64,000 nucleotides of DNA from Metridium senile (GCA_949775045.1 OX459098.1:20110944-20174943), one strand, 5' to 3'. Numbered from the stretch's first letter, positions 41,940-53,780 are shown. Numbers and translations: made by a program. The notes: generated by a model from the sequence alone, not told the origin.

Positions 41940-43452
41940 AATGACATGACCATCTACGTTATATTTGTATTCAAATTGTTCCTGTGGAAACATTCATACG
42001 CTGATACTTGTAGCACCACGCCATATCAAGTGCCAGGTCACGTGCTCGTTGATCACGTGATCCAGTCCTACAAGGGCACCTGTTCCTCAGACAGCTGCCT
42101 CGATAAATGTGCAGGCAACTCGTCGTGTCACAGCATCAACTGGTACAGTAAGACAGGCCTGTGTCAGATCAACAGAGGTAGTCACCTCTCCTACCCTGAA
42201 GGACTTGTTGCAGACTCGACTGGAAGTTACATGCTGTACAGCCTACACCCGATGGTTACCTGTAGCAACAAGTATTGTAGTGACCACGAGATTTGCGTGA
42301 TGGCAGGTGATGATCGATGTCAAGGTCAGTATCTACAATAATACAAGTGTCTATAGGATTGTTTGTTGAAAATATATATATCAATTTTTGTTGACAGTGG
42401 GCCATTGTCCCGGCCAAACGCTCAATCTTATATTTAACAATAAACATCTCACCCTCATTCAGTTGGAAGGTCTAGTTGTTGAATATATAATCCCGGACTC
42501 GAAGCAGAAATAGATTTTAATATTGAGATATTTCTGTCTCATTGTTCAATTCTTGAGTCAAGTAAGAAAAAATTACAATAAAGTGGATCCACTGATATCC
42601 TGAACTAAAAAATGTCAAGTATATTTTGACCTGAAATCATGACCATGATTACAAAAAAGATCCTCACTATCACCAGTAGTTAATAGTTAATTATATGGTT
42701 GTTGTTTTTCAGCCTGTGCTTCACCATTGGGAATGCAAGATGGACGCATTAAGGATTCTCAAATCACAGCTTCCTCTTCGCATCGCGCTGAACTTGGTCC
42801 TGATCGTGGTCGTCTACACTCGACTCTTCCTGATGGAAGCTGGGCAGCTAAACAAAATGTAGGTGAATACCTACAGATTGATCTTACCAAGATGCACATC
42901 ATCGGTAAAGTTGCTTCACAGGGTCGACACTCCTTTGATCAATGGGTGACCAAGTACTACCTCAAGTACAGCCAAGATGGCGTCAACTGGGAGACATACA
43001 AGTATGGAGGCAATGTGAAGGTACACATATGTAAAGATGATGCCTTGGTAATGTTGATAATAACGATGATGAGAATGAGAATGATCATGGTGATGATTAT
43101 GATGACGATAATGATGGTGATGATGCGAATGATGTTGATAACTTTGACTTTGATGATAATGATGGTGGTGGTGGTAATGATGGTGATGATAATGATGGTA
43201 ATGATGATGTAATGATGAACGGCCAGATGAATTTAAAAACGTAATTGCGATCATTTCAAACTTCATCACCATTGCTATTGTCACCAATGAATTTCTTTAT
43301 TCCAGGAATTCCAAGGAAACACTGACCGCTCAACAGTCGTGACACACAAGCTATCAATTCAAGTAGAAGCCAGGTTTATCAGATTAGTAGTTTTAGCATG
43401 GAAAAGTTTCATATCAATGAGAGTGGAACTGTATGGATGTACTATCCCATAG
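41940..43452 (+). CDS. Secreted PAN/apple - EGF-like - F5/8C protein, gene 4
   Basis: Coding exons 41940-42324, 42713-43020 and 43306-43452 with good AG/GT borders; with an upstream ATG exon the product is 280 aa. The signal segment MTIYVIFVFKLFLWKHSYA, the PAN/apple domain and the EGF-like piece (YCSDHEICVMAGDDRCQG, shorter than in genes 1-3) precede an F5/8C domain. That domain starts ACASPLGMQDGRIKDSQITA and ends MRVELYGC. The discoidin exon is shortened (HSTLPDGSWAAKQNVGEYLQ). The reading frame past 43,020 into GAT repeats is intron, not protein: AAG|GTACAC is a conserved donor in all family members. The gene is divergent from gene 3 and in tandem with gene 5. Confidence 0.85.
43021..43210. 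repeat. GAT/ATG-rich microsatellite in the last intron of gene 4
   Basis: Imperfect ATG, GAT and GGT triplets. Its counterpart on the minus strand is present in the last intron of genes 1-3, so this low-complexity tract belongs to the ancestral intron. Confidence 0.85.
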
Positions 43453-43659
43453 ATATCTCCATGGAAACGCACCACGTCATGGTACTCATTACCATGGCAA
43501 CTCATGTTGAGACACATCATTTAAAATACGTATTCATACATTCCAAATGATGAAATGTATTATTTTAACGGAGCACATAGCTAGACATTACGTCATAGAG
43601 ATGATATATAATTCCTGTGATATCACTATGTTAACACATACAAATAAAAAATTATCAAA

Positions 43660-44440
43660 ATTGTTGTATTTGTATTTCACTTCCACCTAGAACTGCTTCC
43701 ATTGTTTTTTGTACATTCTTTGCTCATTCAAAAATCAGAGACTATATTTGTACTGACTTATAAATAACGTTCCTTTGACTTTAAAATGAAATTTAGAGAA
43801 GAAATCGTCGATCCCCCACAACAACTCACCCCTAAAAATGCAAATTATTTTTAAAGAAATAAATTTCAATGAAGATCAAAACTAGAAAGAAAAAGAAGAA
43901 TTTAAATACCTTGAATTGAAAATAAAAACATTGAAATGTTGTGGAGGTTTCTATCATGGCAACTTCTGATTGAATCGGCTGCGTTGACGCATCGTGTCAT
44001 TTATTCACGTACATTTACACAACAATAGACCGACACAGCCGTTTTTAGTGTTGGGCTTCCTGTGCCCGATAGCAATGCGGCTCGTAGATCACGTGACTTT
44101 TTCCGAAGGTTTTCTTACGAGCGCGAGCCGAGCAAAATAGTCTCGAAGGATTAGTCCTCCCAAATTTTCTCTGTTTTCTGGCTTTATTCTTTTTCATTAG
44201 TCAGCATCTGATTTTAAAAAGTTAATACAATTTACCGTAAATTTATGAAAAATGTTTTTCGTTGTTTCTTTGACTTCAATCATGCTGATTTGCATTGTCT
44301 TCAATCATGCACTATAGTTTTGCAATCTTATAATTATGAATAATTATATAGGCTATCTTTCGTTCATGTGTCAGCAACCAATCGGAACGCTAGTTATTTA
44401 AATCGGAAAAGTGCTTATAATTAAAAAAAGTCAGTTACAG
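43660..44440. other. Intergenic 3' flank of gene 4
   Basis: The gene 4 poly(A) signal is at 43,643-43,648. Beyond it, no gene is seen. At 44,140-44,300 a repeat with GGATTAGTCCTCCCA and TTTCTCTGTTTTCTGG recurs in part at 46,020-46,250, 46,490-46,720 and 51,300-51,450. Confidence 0.5.
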
Positions 44441-44533
44441 AACCCCTACCAACAAACATTTTAGGAGTGACTTTATTTCTTCGTTGTCCAGCTGGTGGTG
44501 ATCATGAAGGTTTGTCAGACAAAACTAGTACTG
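44405..44533 (+). promoter_or_regulatory. Candidate promoter and first coding exon of gene 5 (option A)
   Basis: An AT-rich box GCTTATAATTAAAA near 44,413 precedes an ATG at 44,504. The 30-nt coding part encodes MKVCQTKLVL and ends at CTG|GTAAGA, phase 0, as needed by the PAN exon at 48,355. The joined N-terminus has a basic start and a long hydrophobic run, a good signal peptide. Related ATG...CTG|GTAAG modules at 57,994 and 63,911 support this being a real exon. It needs a 3.8-kb intron. Confidence 0.45.
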
Positions 44534-45160
44534 GTAAGAGAATGTATAATATAACTAATTGTTAAACTAAGGTGGGATAAGCAGTCGGTGTTCCTAACGA
44601 AACCATTTATATAAAACTGTACGATAACTAGAGGTTAAATTATTGTGTGTGATACTGGGATTTTCTAAAGAAATAATTAGTGCAAAACTCTACGATAACT
44701 AGCGGTTAAATTATTGTGTGTGATACTGGGGTTTTATAAAGAAATAGTTAGTGTAAAACTGTACAATAACTAGCGGTTAAATAATTGTGTGCGATACTGG
44801 GATTTTCTAAGGAAATAATTAGTGCAAAACTGTACGATAACTAGCGGTTGAACTAGAGTGAAGGCACTAAACTGTAATCTAATTGTCAAAGTTTAAAAAT
44901 TCACATAGGCAGAAAAGACAATTGAATTTTAGATATCTATTTCTCATGTTTAGTCAGTGTATTCACTGTAGTGAGGGATCTTCAGTCTTTCTCAGAAAAA
45001 AAATTACAGTAAAATTGTACGATTACTAAGGGCTAGTGACTGGTGTTAACTGAATAAACAATTACAGTAAAATTGTACGATTGCTAAGTGCTAGTGACCA
45101 GTGTTAACTGAATCGGTATTTCTAAAGAAACAGTTGCAGTAAAAAATGTACGTCGTTGAT
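44534..45160. repeat. Minisatellite with GATAACTAGCGGTTAAA units
   Basis: About four units of roughly 70-85 bp contain ACTAGCGGTTAAAT, GTGTGATACTGGG and AAGAAATA, then more diverged units with TTACAGTAAAATTGTACGATT. The same family recurs at 57,370-58,430 and starts again at 63,960. In each case it follows the ATG...CTG|GTAAG-like module directly. Confidence 0.75.
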
Positions 45161-47230
45161 TTTGGGTACGTTTTCCAAAATTCATATTTATCAGTTTAGA
45201 TTTATAAACTTTTAATGGAAACTTAAATAATATAGTCTTCCAGGACATTTTAAAACAACAAATTTAACATTATCCAAATTCAAGAAACTTATTTTAGGTT
45301 ATTTCAATGAGAAATTATCAACTTATTTGCCTCCATAATAATATATATATATATATATAAACATCATTAGCAAATATAATATTAATAATTTTAAACCTTT
45401 TCAATAGTGTATTTTTACAGTAATTCTTGTTAAGCCTAGTATTCAGTTTGTTACATTCGTTAGTATTTTTTGCAATTTATATTTCATATTTATATTTTTA
45501 TTATATATATTTTTACGTAGGAGTAGGATATTCAATTGGGGCGTAAGCTCTGTTTCCTACTCCCGTCACATCTATATATCCTTCTTTTTTTTTTGGATTA
45601 ATAGTATTCTTATTGTAATTGTAGTAGTGTGACAAATAAACTAAACTAAACTAAAGAAACTAGCGAGTAAACTAGTAGGCTGCGTGGGTGTATGATATAA
45701 ATGATAGGTAATATAATGAAATTTGTAACACCGTAAAAAATGTTGACTTAACTTTACTGACGTTTCGAGCTTTAGCCATTCGTCGGAGTAAAATAAACTT
45801 TAGATGCATTGTGCTCTTTCAGAACTAACTACGTTACTTCAAATATTATTTCCTGCTAACAGAGACAAGATTTTGCTCTTCTGTGAGTTAGAAAAGAGCT
45901 TCTGTTTTAAAAGACCGAGAAAAACATTCTCTCTTAGCAGGGTATGAACTCGTTTTGGCACTTTAACGGTTAATTAAAATTTCTATTCAATTAACATACC
46001 ATAACAAGATCAATTCAAAAAAAATCGAAATGAAGATTCTTCCAATATTTTCTCTGTTTTCTTGCTTTTTTTCTTTTTCATTAATCTTTCTGACTTAAAA
46101 AATATATAATTTACCATAAATATATTTGTGAAAAAAGTTTTTCGTTGTTTGGTGGTCTTCAATCATGCTGATTTGCATTGTCTTCAATTATACACTATAG
46201 TTTTGCAATGTTATAATTATGAATAATTATATACGCTATTTTTCGTTCATGTGTCAGCATGCACTCTTTTAGAACTAACAGCTTTTCTTCAAAAATCATT
46301 TCCTGCTAACAGAGAAAGCATTTCTCGCTCTTCTACGAATGAGAAAAAAGGCTCTCTTTTTCAGGAGAGCGAGAAAAACTTGCCCTCTTAGCAGAGTATG
46401 AAAAATAACTCGCTTTGACACTCGGTTAATTAAAATTTCTATTCAATTAACATACCATAACAAGATCAATTTCAAAACAAAACGAAATGAGGATTCATCC
46501 AATATTTTCTGTTTTTTCTTTTTCATTAGTTTTTCTGATTTTTTGAAAAAAATTCAATTTACCGTAAACGTCTTTTACAGTTAGTTTTCTTTCTTAATTG
46601 TTTATCAAAAAGTACCTTTATCAAAATTTACCGTAAATTGTGAAAAAAGTTTCGTTGTTTAGTGCCTAGTGGTCTTTAATCATGCTGATGTGCAATCTTA
46701 TAATAATCTTATCAGGAATTTTCTTCAAAAATTATTTCCTGCTAACAGAGAAAGTATTTCTCGCTTTTCTGCGAAGGAGAAACGAGGATCTTTTTCAGAA
46801 GAGCGGGAAAAGCAATCCCTCTTAGTAGGGTATGAAAAACAACTCGCTTTGGCACTTTGACGGTTCATTAAAATTTCTATTCAATTAACACACCAAAACA
46901 AGATCAATTTCAAAACAAAACGAATTGACCAAACTTCAAACGACGCCAAAAAAAACTATTTCAGTAATAACTTAAAGTTTTTGATGAATTTGCAGGTGAT
47001 TTTATTGCTCGTCTGCACAGCTGCGCATCAGTTTACTTGGAAACCAATAACACAAACGAATATAACTATCGATTGAAAACAGTTTGATTTTGCTTTCAAA
47101 CCTCCGTATTCACAAACTTCTTCGTTAAGAAAAAAAAGAAAGCGTGCAAACACATCTCTCAGAAAGAGTTAGTTAACTAGTAGTAGTTCACACTACATCT
47201 TTTGTTTGCTATTAGTTACGAGATTAATTA
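45160..47230. other. Gene 5 upstream/intron region with dispersed repeats
   Basis: It holds repeat R1 copy 3 (45,656-45,800), an (AT)n run near 45,342-45,359, and three diverged copies of a segment with TTTCCTGCTAACAGAGA (about 45,850, 46,300 and 46,735). I see no conserved protein; the open frame at 46,669 is inside these repeats. Confidence 0.5.
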
Positions 47231-47243
47231 ACGTGAATAGAAA

Positions 47244-47279
47244 TGCGCATGCGCATGTTTCGTGAGATGCGCATGCGCA
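47244..47279. promoter_or_regulatory. Two perfect NRF-1-type palindromes
   Basis: TGCGCATGCGCA occurs at 47,244-47,255 and again at 47,268-47,279. NRF-1 binds this palindrome in animal promoters. The pair lies about 100-140 bases upstream of the ATG at 47,382, which favours option B as a transcription start for gene 5. Confidence 0.55.
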
Positions 47280-47318
47280 TTGCCGATCAGTCTTTAACGT
47301 GAGTGATACAGAATAATA

Positions 47319-47369
47319 GGAACGAAGGAGTAAGGGAAGGGAGGGACAGGGCATGTGACTCCTTCGTTC
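47319..47369. repeat. Hairpin with GGAACGAAGGAGT arms
   Basis: GGAACGAAGGAGT near 47,319 and its complement ACTCCTTCGTTCC at 47,358-47,370 flank a GGGA-rich loop. It lies between the NRF-1-like palindromes and the candidate start at 47,382. Confidence 0.65.
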
Positions 47370-47381
47370 CGGACTGATGAC

Positions 47382-47414
47382 ATGGTAGAATCTCAATCAA
47401 ACTTCAACTTACAA
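47382..47414 (+). other. Candidate first coding exon of gene 5 (option B)
   Basis: ATG at 47,382 opens a 33-nt frame encoding MVESQSNFNLQ and ends at CAA|GTAAGT, a strong donor, in phase 0 with the PAN exon at 48,355 (0.94-kb intron). It competes with or complements option A at 44,504. The PAN exon itself has no ATG before the hydrophobic segment, so an upstream start exon is required. Confidence 0.4.
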
Positions 47415-47786
47415 GTAAGTCTCATGGTGCTTATTGTGCATTGTCTAATCCGTCCATCTCATTGGTTAAAACATGGAAATCTGCCATAATTTCAAAACTA
47501 AGCGGATTTTTTAATATTTTGTTTGATATCTAATTCCCTTTTCATCTAAGATTTCCTGAGCCTTTATATACCAAAATTTCTATGTGGGGAACATATCGAT
47601 ATAGTCTTTTGATTGGACGAGATCTTTTAGTACAAAAAGTTTTTCTACATTATATTTTAAAAATGTGTTACCTATAGGCCAATATACTTTCAGTCTGAAA
47701 ACTGAGACATTCTTATGTGGGGAAGTTGCTATTGCCGCAGAACAATAGAGAGTTGCCTACTTCTTACACACATCATTACTTAATTA

Positions 47787-48000
47787 CGAGAACGTGGGCA
47801 CAATTATATCTTGCCTAGAATCAAAACTGAACGCTTTAAACGATCTTTTATAAATAGATGTGTTTTTAAATTTTTGTAATTTTTTCTTTCCATTTTAATC
47901 ATAGTTTAAAATTATTATTATTGTAAATAACTAGTCACTTTATTCATTGTACATATCTTAACCTACACGTCTGCTGTAGGGATGATTTTTTTCATTAAAG
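47787..48000 (+). mobile_element. LINE 3' remnant
   Basis: Frame 47,787-47,879 encodes RERGHNYILPRIKTERFKR and SFINRCVFKFL before a stop, the end of a CR1/L2-like reverse-transcriptase protein, followed by an AT-rich 3' part. It is 5'-truncated and non-functional. Confidence 0.65.
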
Positions 48001-48039
48001 CATGGATTATGTGTGAATTGGCTATTCTTGATGTGTTGT

Positions 48040-48170
48040 TCCCATGAAGGTTTTAATCCGGGTTCTTCTCCAAATCATCCGGTTTTCCTCCTTCTGCAAA
48101 ACTCAAATATCATGGACAGCGAGGATTTGTGTGCATGGGTCTGAGTCCCGTAAATTAGTAAGACAAACGT
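48040..48170. mobile_element. SINE-like fragment
   Basis: Shares ATCCGGGTT and ATCCGGTTTTCCTCC with the SINE at 13,787-14,100 but lacks the tRNA-like head. Confidence 0.45.
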
Positions 48171-48354
48171 CAGTGCTGTTTAAGTCAATCAGAAACAACC
48201 TATAGCTATGTCGATGTTCCTTGAAAATGATTTTAAGTAACTAAAGTTATATCTTCACCGCATAAAAAGAGTATTGTATCTTACTGATGTTTCATGTGTT
48301 ACCAACGTTTTCATCGTAAGAAACATTGTTGCAATCATTTGTTTTTTTTCTTAG

Positions 48355-50346
48355 GATTACGTCATATTCTTCTTCGCTGTTTTGTTTGAATTGTTGCTAT
48401 GGAAACCATCCTACGCCATTACATGTGACAAGTCAGCTTATCACCTACTAGGTCACGTGCTTACCATTCACGTGATCCAGTCCTACAAGGGTACCAGTTC
48501 TTCAGACAGTTGCCTCGACAAATGTGCAGGTAACTCGTCATGTCACAGCATCAACTGGTACAGCAAGACAGGCCTGTGTCAAATCAACAGAGGTAGTCAC
48601 CTCTCCTACCCTGAAGATCTTGTTGCAGACTCGACTGGAAGCTACATGCTGTACAGCCTTCATCCGATGGTTTATTGCAGTAGCAAGTATTGTAGTGACC
48701 AAGAGATTTGCTTGATGGAAGATGATGGAGTCGATTATCGGTGTCAAGGTTAGTGAATGAAATCAGTAGTGTTTAAAAGATTAATGTTATGATCAGTACG
48801 GGTTGTGTTTAGTAAATAGCTCACTAAACAAATACAACATTTCATAGAATCTTTGCAACTCGTGAAACAAAAAGCCTACTGGAACTGACTCTGTGTACTT
48901 GTAACGGTCATTTTTACTTGGCTGTATTACTAAACGTAGCTGACAAGAACATGGCACAGTCGTACCTTGTTGAAATCAACATGGCTTTTTAAAGCTGTTA
49001 AAACAGTTATTTTAATTTATGCGTACCAATTATCAGTGTTATTTTCAAAACCGACCCCTTATCACTCCTACCACTAGGACAAAGGGAGTAAATGTTCTAA
49101 GCTCTGCTAAGCTTACTTCTTTTTCCAGACTGTGGTTCACCATTGGGAATGCAAGATGGACGCATTAAGGATTCTCAAATCACAGCTTCCTCTTCGTATC
49201 GCGCTGGGCTTGGTCCTGATCGTGGTCGTCTACACTCCACTCTTCCTGATGGAAGCTGGACATCAAAAACATCCACCGTAGGTGAACACCTACAGATTGA
49301 TCTTGCCAAAGTGCACATCATCAGTAAAGTTGCTACACAAGGTCGGGTCTTTGGAGTTAATACCCAATGGGTGACCAAGTACTACCTCAAGTACAGCCAA
49401 GATGGCGTCAACTGGGAGACATACAAGTATGGAGGCAATGTGAAGGTACACATACTTTAAGATGATGATGATAACGATGATAATGGGAATGATGATGAAA
49501 ATGATGGTGGTTATGATAATGATGATTACTTTGATAATTATAATGACGATGATCATGATGCGATTGATGGTGGTGATGATAATGATAATGTTGATGATGA
49601 TGATGATGCTAATGATGGTGGTAATGATAATGATATAATTATTGTGATAAGAATAATGATGATGATGCGATTGATGGTGGTGATGATAATGATAATGATG
49701 ATGATGATGATGCGAATGATGGTGATAATGATATAATTATTGTGATAAGAATGATGATCATGATGCGATTGATGGTGGTGATGATAATGATAATGTTGAT
49801 GATGATGATGCGAATGATGGTGGTGATGATATAATTATTGTGATAAGAATGATGATGATGATGCGATTGATGGTGGTGATGATAATGATAATGATGATGA
49901 TGATGATGCTAATGATGGTGATAATGATAATGATATGATTATTGTGATAAGAATGATGATGATGATGCGAATGATGGTGGTGATGATAAAGATTGTGATG
50001 ATGATGATGATGGTGGTGGTGGTTATGATGGTGATGATGATAATGATTGTGATGATGATGGTGGTGATGATTATAATGATAATGATGGTGATGATGATGT
50101 GATGATGAGCGGCGAGATGTATTTTAAAACGTAATTCTGATAATCACCATGCAACTTCATCACCATTGCTATTATCACCAATAAATTTCTATCTTCCAGG
50201 AATTCCAAGCAAACACAGACCGCTCAACAGTCGTGACTAACGAGCTGTCAATTCCAATAGCAGCAAGGTTTATCAGATTCGTAGTTTTAGCATGGAACAG
50301 TAACATATCGATGAGGGTGGAACTGTATGGGTGTTCGATCCCATAG
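48355..50346 (+). CDS. Secreted PAN/apple - EGF-like - F5/8C protein, gene 5
   Basis: Coding exons 48355-48748, 49129-49445 and 50200-50346. With first exon A or B the product is 295 or 296 aa. It is the most diverged complete member: the signal segment has FFFAVLFELLLWKPSYA, the first PAN Cys is in AITCDKSAYHL, and the Cys of KGTC is replaced by Ser (KGTSSSDSC), so one PAN disulfide may be lost. The EGF-like piece is CSSKYCSDQEIC ... YRCQG. The F5/8C exon starts DCGSPLGMQDG, carries a small insertion (QGRVFGVNTQWVTK), and the last exon ends MRVELYGC before SIP and the stop. Frames that run beyond 49,445 into GAT repeats are intronic. Confidence 0.85.
49446..50110. repeat. Expanded GAT/ATG minisatellite in the last intron of gene 5
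   Basis: Triplet-rich sequence with a higher-order repeat of roughly 120-130 bp: ATGATGCGATTGATGGTGG ... TATAATTATTGTGATAAG recurs about four times. The intron is far longer than in genes 1-4 because of this expansion. Confidence 0.85.
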
Positions 50347-50694
50347 ATATCTCCATGGAAATACACCACGTCATTGAATTTATTACCATGGTAACACATG
50401 ATGAAACACATCATTTGAAATACGCATACATACATTCCATATGATGAAATGTATTATTTTACGTAGCACATAGCTAGACATTACGTCATAGAGTTGATAG
50501 ATATAGCATTCTTGTGATATCACCATGGTAACACGTACAAATAAAAAATGATCAAAATTGTTGTATTTGTATTTCACTTGTGTATGTATTTCACACATAG
50601 AACTGCTTCCATTGTTTTTCGTACATTCTTTATTCATCTTAAAATCAGAGACTATATTTGTACTGACTTTAAAAATAACGTTCCTTTGACTTTA

Positions 50695-51230
50695 AAAGAC
50701 CCATGGCCACTTACCGGCATGCTTTGCGTTTTTTAGTCGGGCTAGCCATAGCCCGATTAGAAACCGAGTGACATACGATCGCTTTTAATACTAGATAGAC
50801 CAATATCACGAGATTGAAATAGGAGCTAGACATATAAAGACGAAGGTCAAGGGAATAACAAGCAAGCAAATAAGCGACCGTTGGTAACTATAAATACACG
50901 AAGATTACAAGCGAATACAAACGCAAACGATACTCTGCTGCCCATGGTCCCACCACTCCTACTGGGCTAATAGACTAAACTGCATAATCCTCAACTAGAG
51001 CGACTTCACGCTCATAGAGCGTCAAGTTGTATTTATATCAGTGTTATAATTTTATACGCATTCAGTGATATGACAAGAAAACAAATAAAACAAACAACAA
51101 AACGGTTAAGTAAGAGCGCAAATGCTCCCTCACATCGTAAAAGTTATGAAAAGATCTGATTGGCTATTTTCATGGTCCACCAAATTCAGTCTTTCGCGCG
51201 GTGCATGCCGGTAAGTGACCATGGGTCTTT
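50695..51230. mobile_element. Non-autonomous DNA transposon with 28-bp terminal inverted repeats
   Basis: The ends AAAGACCCATGGCCACTTAC and their inverted copy enclose about 536 bp with no coding sequence. The homologous position after gene 4 (about 43,785) lacks the insert, so it entered the 3' flank of gene 5 after duplication. It contains a second nested palindrome GGGCTAGCCATAGCCC near 50,740. The target duplication is unclear. Confidence 0.75.
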
Positions 51231-51539
51231 AGGGCCCGAGATCTTCATCCTCTACGTAAATCCATTCGATGCTTTAGCTATATATTGAAAGTCTCGGAGG
51301 ATTAGTCCTCCCATATTTTCTCTGTTTTCTGGACTTTTTCTTTTTCATAATTCCTTCTGATTTTAAAAATACAATTCAATCTACCGTAAATTTGAGAAGG
51401 AAAAAAATTGTTGTTTCTTTGATTTCAATAATGCTGATTTTCATTGTCCAAGCTAGCGCAAGTCAGAGAATGGCTATTCGCGTATGGTGATATAGGTATG
51501 CACTATTTTCTACTTTATAGATAAATATTATGCATTCTG

Positions 51540-51640
51540 TTTTTGGGGTTAGTTATTGTAATTCAAAGTATTGATTTAAGTTAAAGTTGGTGTGATTTGA
51601 ATTACAATAGCTACCCCCCCCCCCCCCCCCCCCCCAAAAA
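51540..51640. mobile_element. Poly-C palindromic MITE, related to 11,411-11,583
   Basis: TTAGTTATTGTAATTCAAA and AATTACAATAGCTA are near-complementary arms and a run of about 21 C follows. The ends match the poly-G MITE in the BABAM2 intron in design. Confidence 0.6.
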
Positions 51641-51994
51641 AAACAAATTGTGAAAGTAGCGAATGCTCTAAAATACCAGTATTCTTAACGCATCATTGCG
51701 AGAACTTTCGCCGCGACACAATATTGTACATTTTTGACTGAGCGCTGAATTGCCTTTTTGGAGTAACTTTGCTTATCACAATTGCCTTTTTTTTTGACAA
51801 TATTTTTCCTTTTCTCAACTGAAACTTGGTACAATTCTAACGGCTAAAAAGTATTTTTATATTCAAGAAAACACCACATGGCTTCTTGCGCTTTTTTGCA
51901 GTACCAGCTATGATTTGCACCACTACAATCAAACAATTCTTATGACCATATTGCATGGTGGATAGTGCTAAGCTTACTATGTTTTTTTTTTCAG

Positions 51995-52523
51995 CCTGTG
52001 GTTCACCATTGGGTATGCAAGATGGACGCATTAAGGATTCTCAGCTTTCTCTTTTGCATCCTCTTCGCTTCGAGCATCGATTGGTCCTACCCGTGGTCGT
52101 TTGCATTCAACCCTTCTTGATGTCAGCTGGACAGCGAGTACCAATACCGTAGGTGAGTATTAATCGCCAGTGTTTCTGCTTCTCTTTCAGAAAGCTGGCA
52201 GTTTGCATGTGTCCAAGACCTTTGTAGAATCGGACACGAATATGTTTTAAATTGAATACAAAATGATAATCTTACGAAGGTCACTACTATAAAATTATGT
52301 TGACCTTCAGCAATACTCGCAGTCAAATGTTTTCATATTTTCCCGGTATTTCCAATGGCTTAAGCTATTCTCTTCTATAAAAAAAACTGTAATTAATATA
52401 TGATCCCAATAGAAATATAAAAGTGTTTATGATCTTTATGTAGCAAGGTTGATCAGATTCGCAGTTTTAGCATGGTTTAACCATCCATGTGTGGTGGAAC
52501 TGTATGGATGTGCTATCCCATAG
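51995..52523 (+). pseudogene. Broken F5/8C (discoidin) copy, gene 6 remnant
   Basis: After a TTTTTCAG acceptor at 51,994 the exon begins CGSPLGMQDGRIKDSQ, then a small deletion shifts the frame, although DNA similarity continues for about 100 bases. The middle of the domain, with the WVTKYYLKYS region, is missing. A last-exon remnant at about 52,443-52,523 encodes ARLIRFAVLAWF ... VVELYGCAIP and the family stop, but lacks the beginning of that exon. No PAN exon is found upstream. This is a dead, partly deleted family member marking the right end of the cluster. Confidence 0.8.
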
Positions 52524-52779
52524 AAACATACATGACATAATATTACTACTAACAGATCATCATAGATACGCATTACGTCACAGTATTTACCGGTATAACA
52601 TCGGTTACAAATGGCACATCTTTCCTAATTAACATCAACTGTCTAGAAACTATTTTAAAAGCTGTAAACAAACTATTTCTCCTCTCTCACCAATACGATC
52701 TCCATTTGTTCTATAGTAGAAAATATCATTTCAGCAAATATTTTTTCTTTTAGATAAATGACTATAATGTGCTATACCA

Positions 52780-53130
52780 TAGATATTACCATAGCAACAT
52801 AAAAAGTGTCATAGTGATAGATATAACCATGGAAACGTATACTGCCGTAGTGTAAGGTATCACCATGGAAACGTATGATGTCATAGTGCTAGGTATTGCC
52901 ATGGAAGCACGTAATAGTGCTAGTTATCACCATGTAAACGTATAATGTCATACTATTTATATCACCACGAAAACGTATATTGTCATAGTGATAAAAATCA
53001 CCATGGAAACGTACAATGTTATAGTGTTAAAAATCACCATGGAAACGTATAATGTTATAGTTTTAAAAATAACCATGGAAACGTATAATGTTATAGAGTT
53101 AAAAATAACCATGGAAACGTATAATGTTAT
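52780..53130. repeat. Degenerate ACCATGGAAACGTATAATG minisatellite
   Basis: About nine units of 30-38 bp carry ATCACCATGGAAACGTA followed by ATGTCATAGTG. The same words (CCATGGAAAC, ATATCACCATGG) exist as single copies in the 3' flank of every discoidin gene, so the array probably grew out of that flank. Confidence 0.8.
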
Positions 53131-53259
53131 CTAGATGATACAAGAAAATGCAACTAGCCAATCAGCGCGAAGTTAACAAGCTCATGTTGTTGGCATAGCC
53201 TATGACAGGAAAAAATTGCGCACCAAACCCTGCCTCAGTAGAGTAGGGTACGAATGATT

Positions 53260-53780
53260 TTTTTTTTTTTTCGGTCAAAAAAATCGAAACTAAAACTCAA
53301 AAAACTATCAAAAATCAATATACAACAATATTTACAACACTGATGATATAACAAATATCATCAATAAAATAAAATCATTATTGAAAATGTAAAGCATCAT
53401 CAAATAAACTTTTTTCAATACGTCGAGGCTCCCCTCCCTCGAAATGACAAATGGTCAGTGCGGGTTTTACATAGGTTTAGAAGCCATTAGAGACGACGGT
53501 CAACTTCACGACTTCAAAAGTTCATTGAATCGTCGTTCAAGTCCAAAATATCTCAAGAGAAGCCATTCTAAATCTTTTTCCTTAGTTCTCGTTTCTTCTA
53601 GAAGAGCAAGTGATGCCACCCGTGCAGCTCTGACAAGTCGAAACGAGTCGAAACAAAATTCGCAGTTAAAAACACGACTCTGCGAACCATGGTGAAAGGA
53701 GCTCGACTAAATTCCCTTCCCAAAAGCATGTTTATATTATATTATATCAAGGTGCAAAGAAGTTTCACATGAATTGCACT
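53260..53780. other. Spacer with one unassigned open frame
   Basis: A T run and AT-rich sequence are followed by an 83-codon open frame at 53,444-53,695 rich in Ser and Arg. I recognise no domain in it and do not call it a gene. Confidence 0.3.

Noticed and set aside
42727..43212. 161-codon frame extending the gene 4 discoidin exon into MIM/MMV repeats
   Set aside because: The part after 43,020 is intron. The donor AAG|GTACAC and the following GAATTCC exon are conserved in all family members and complete the F5/8C domain.
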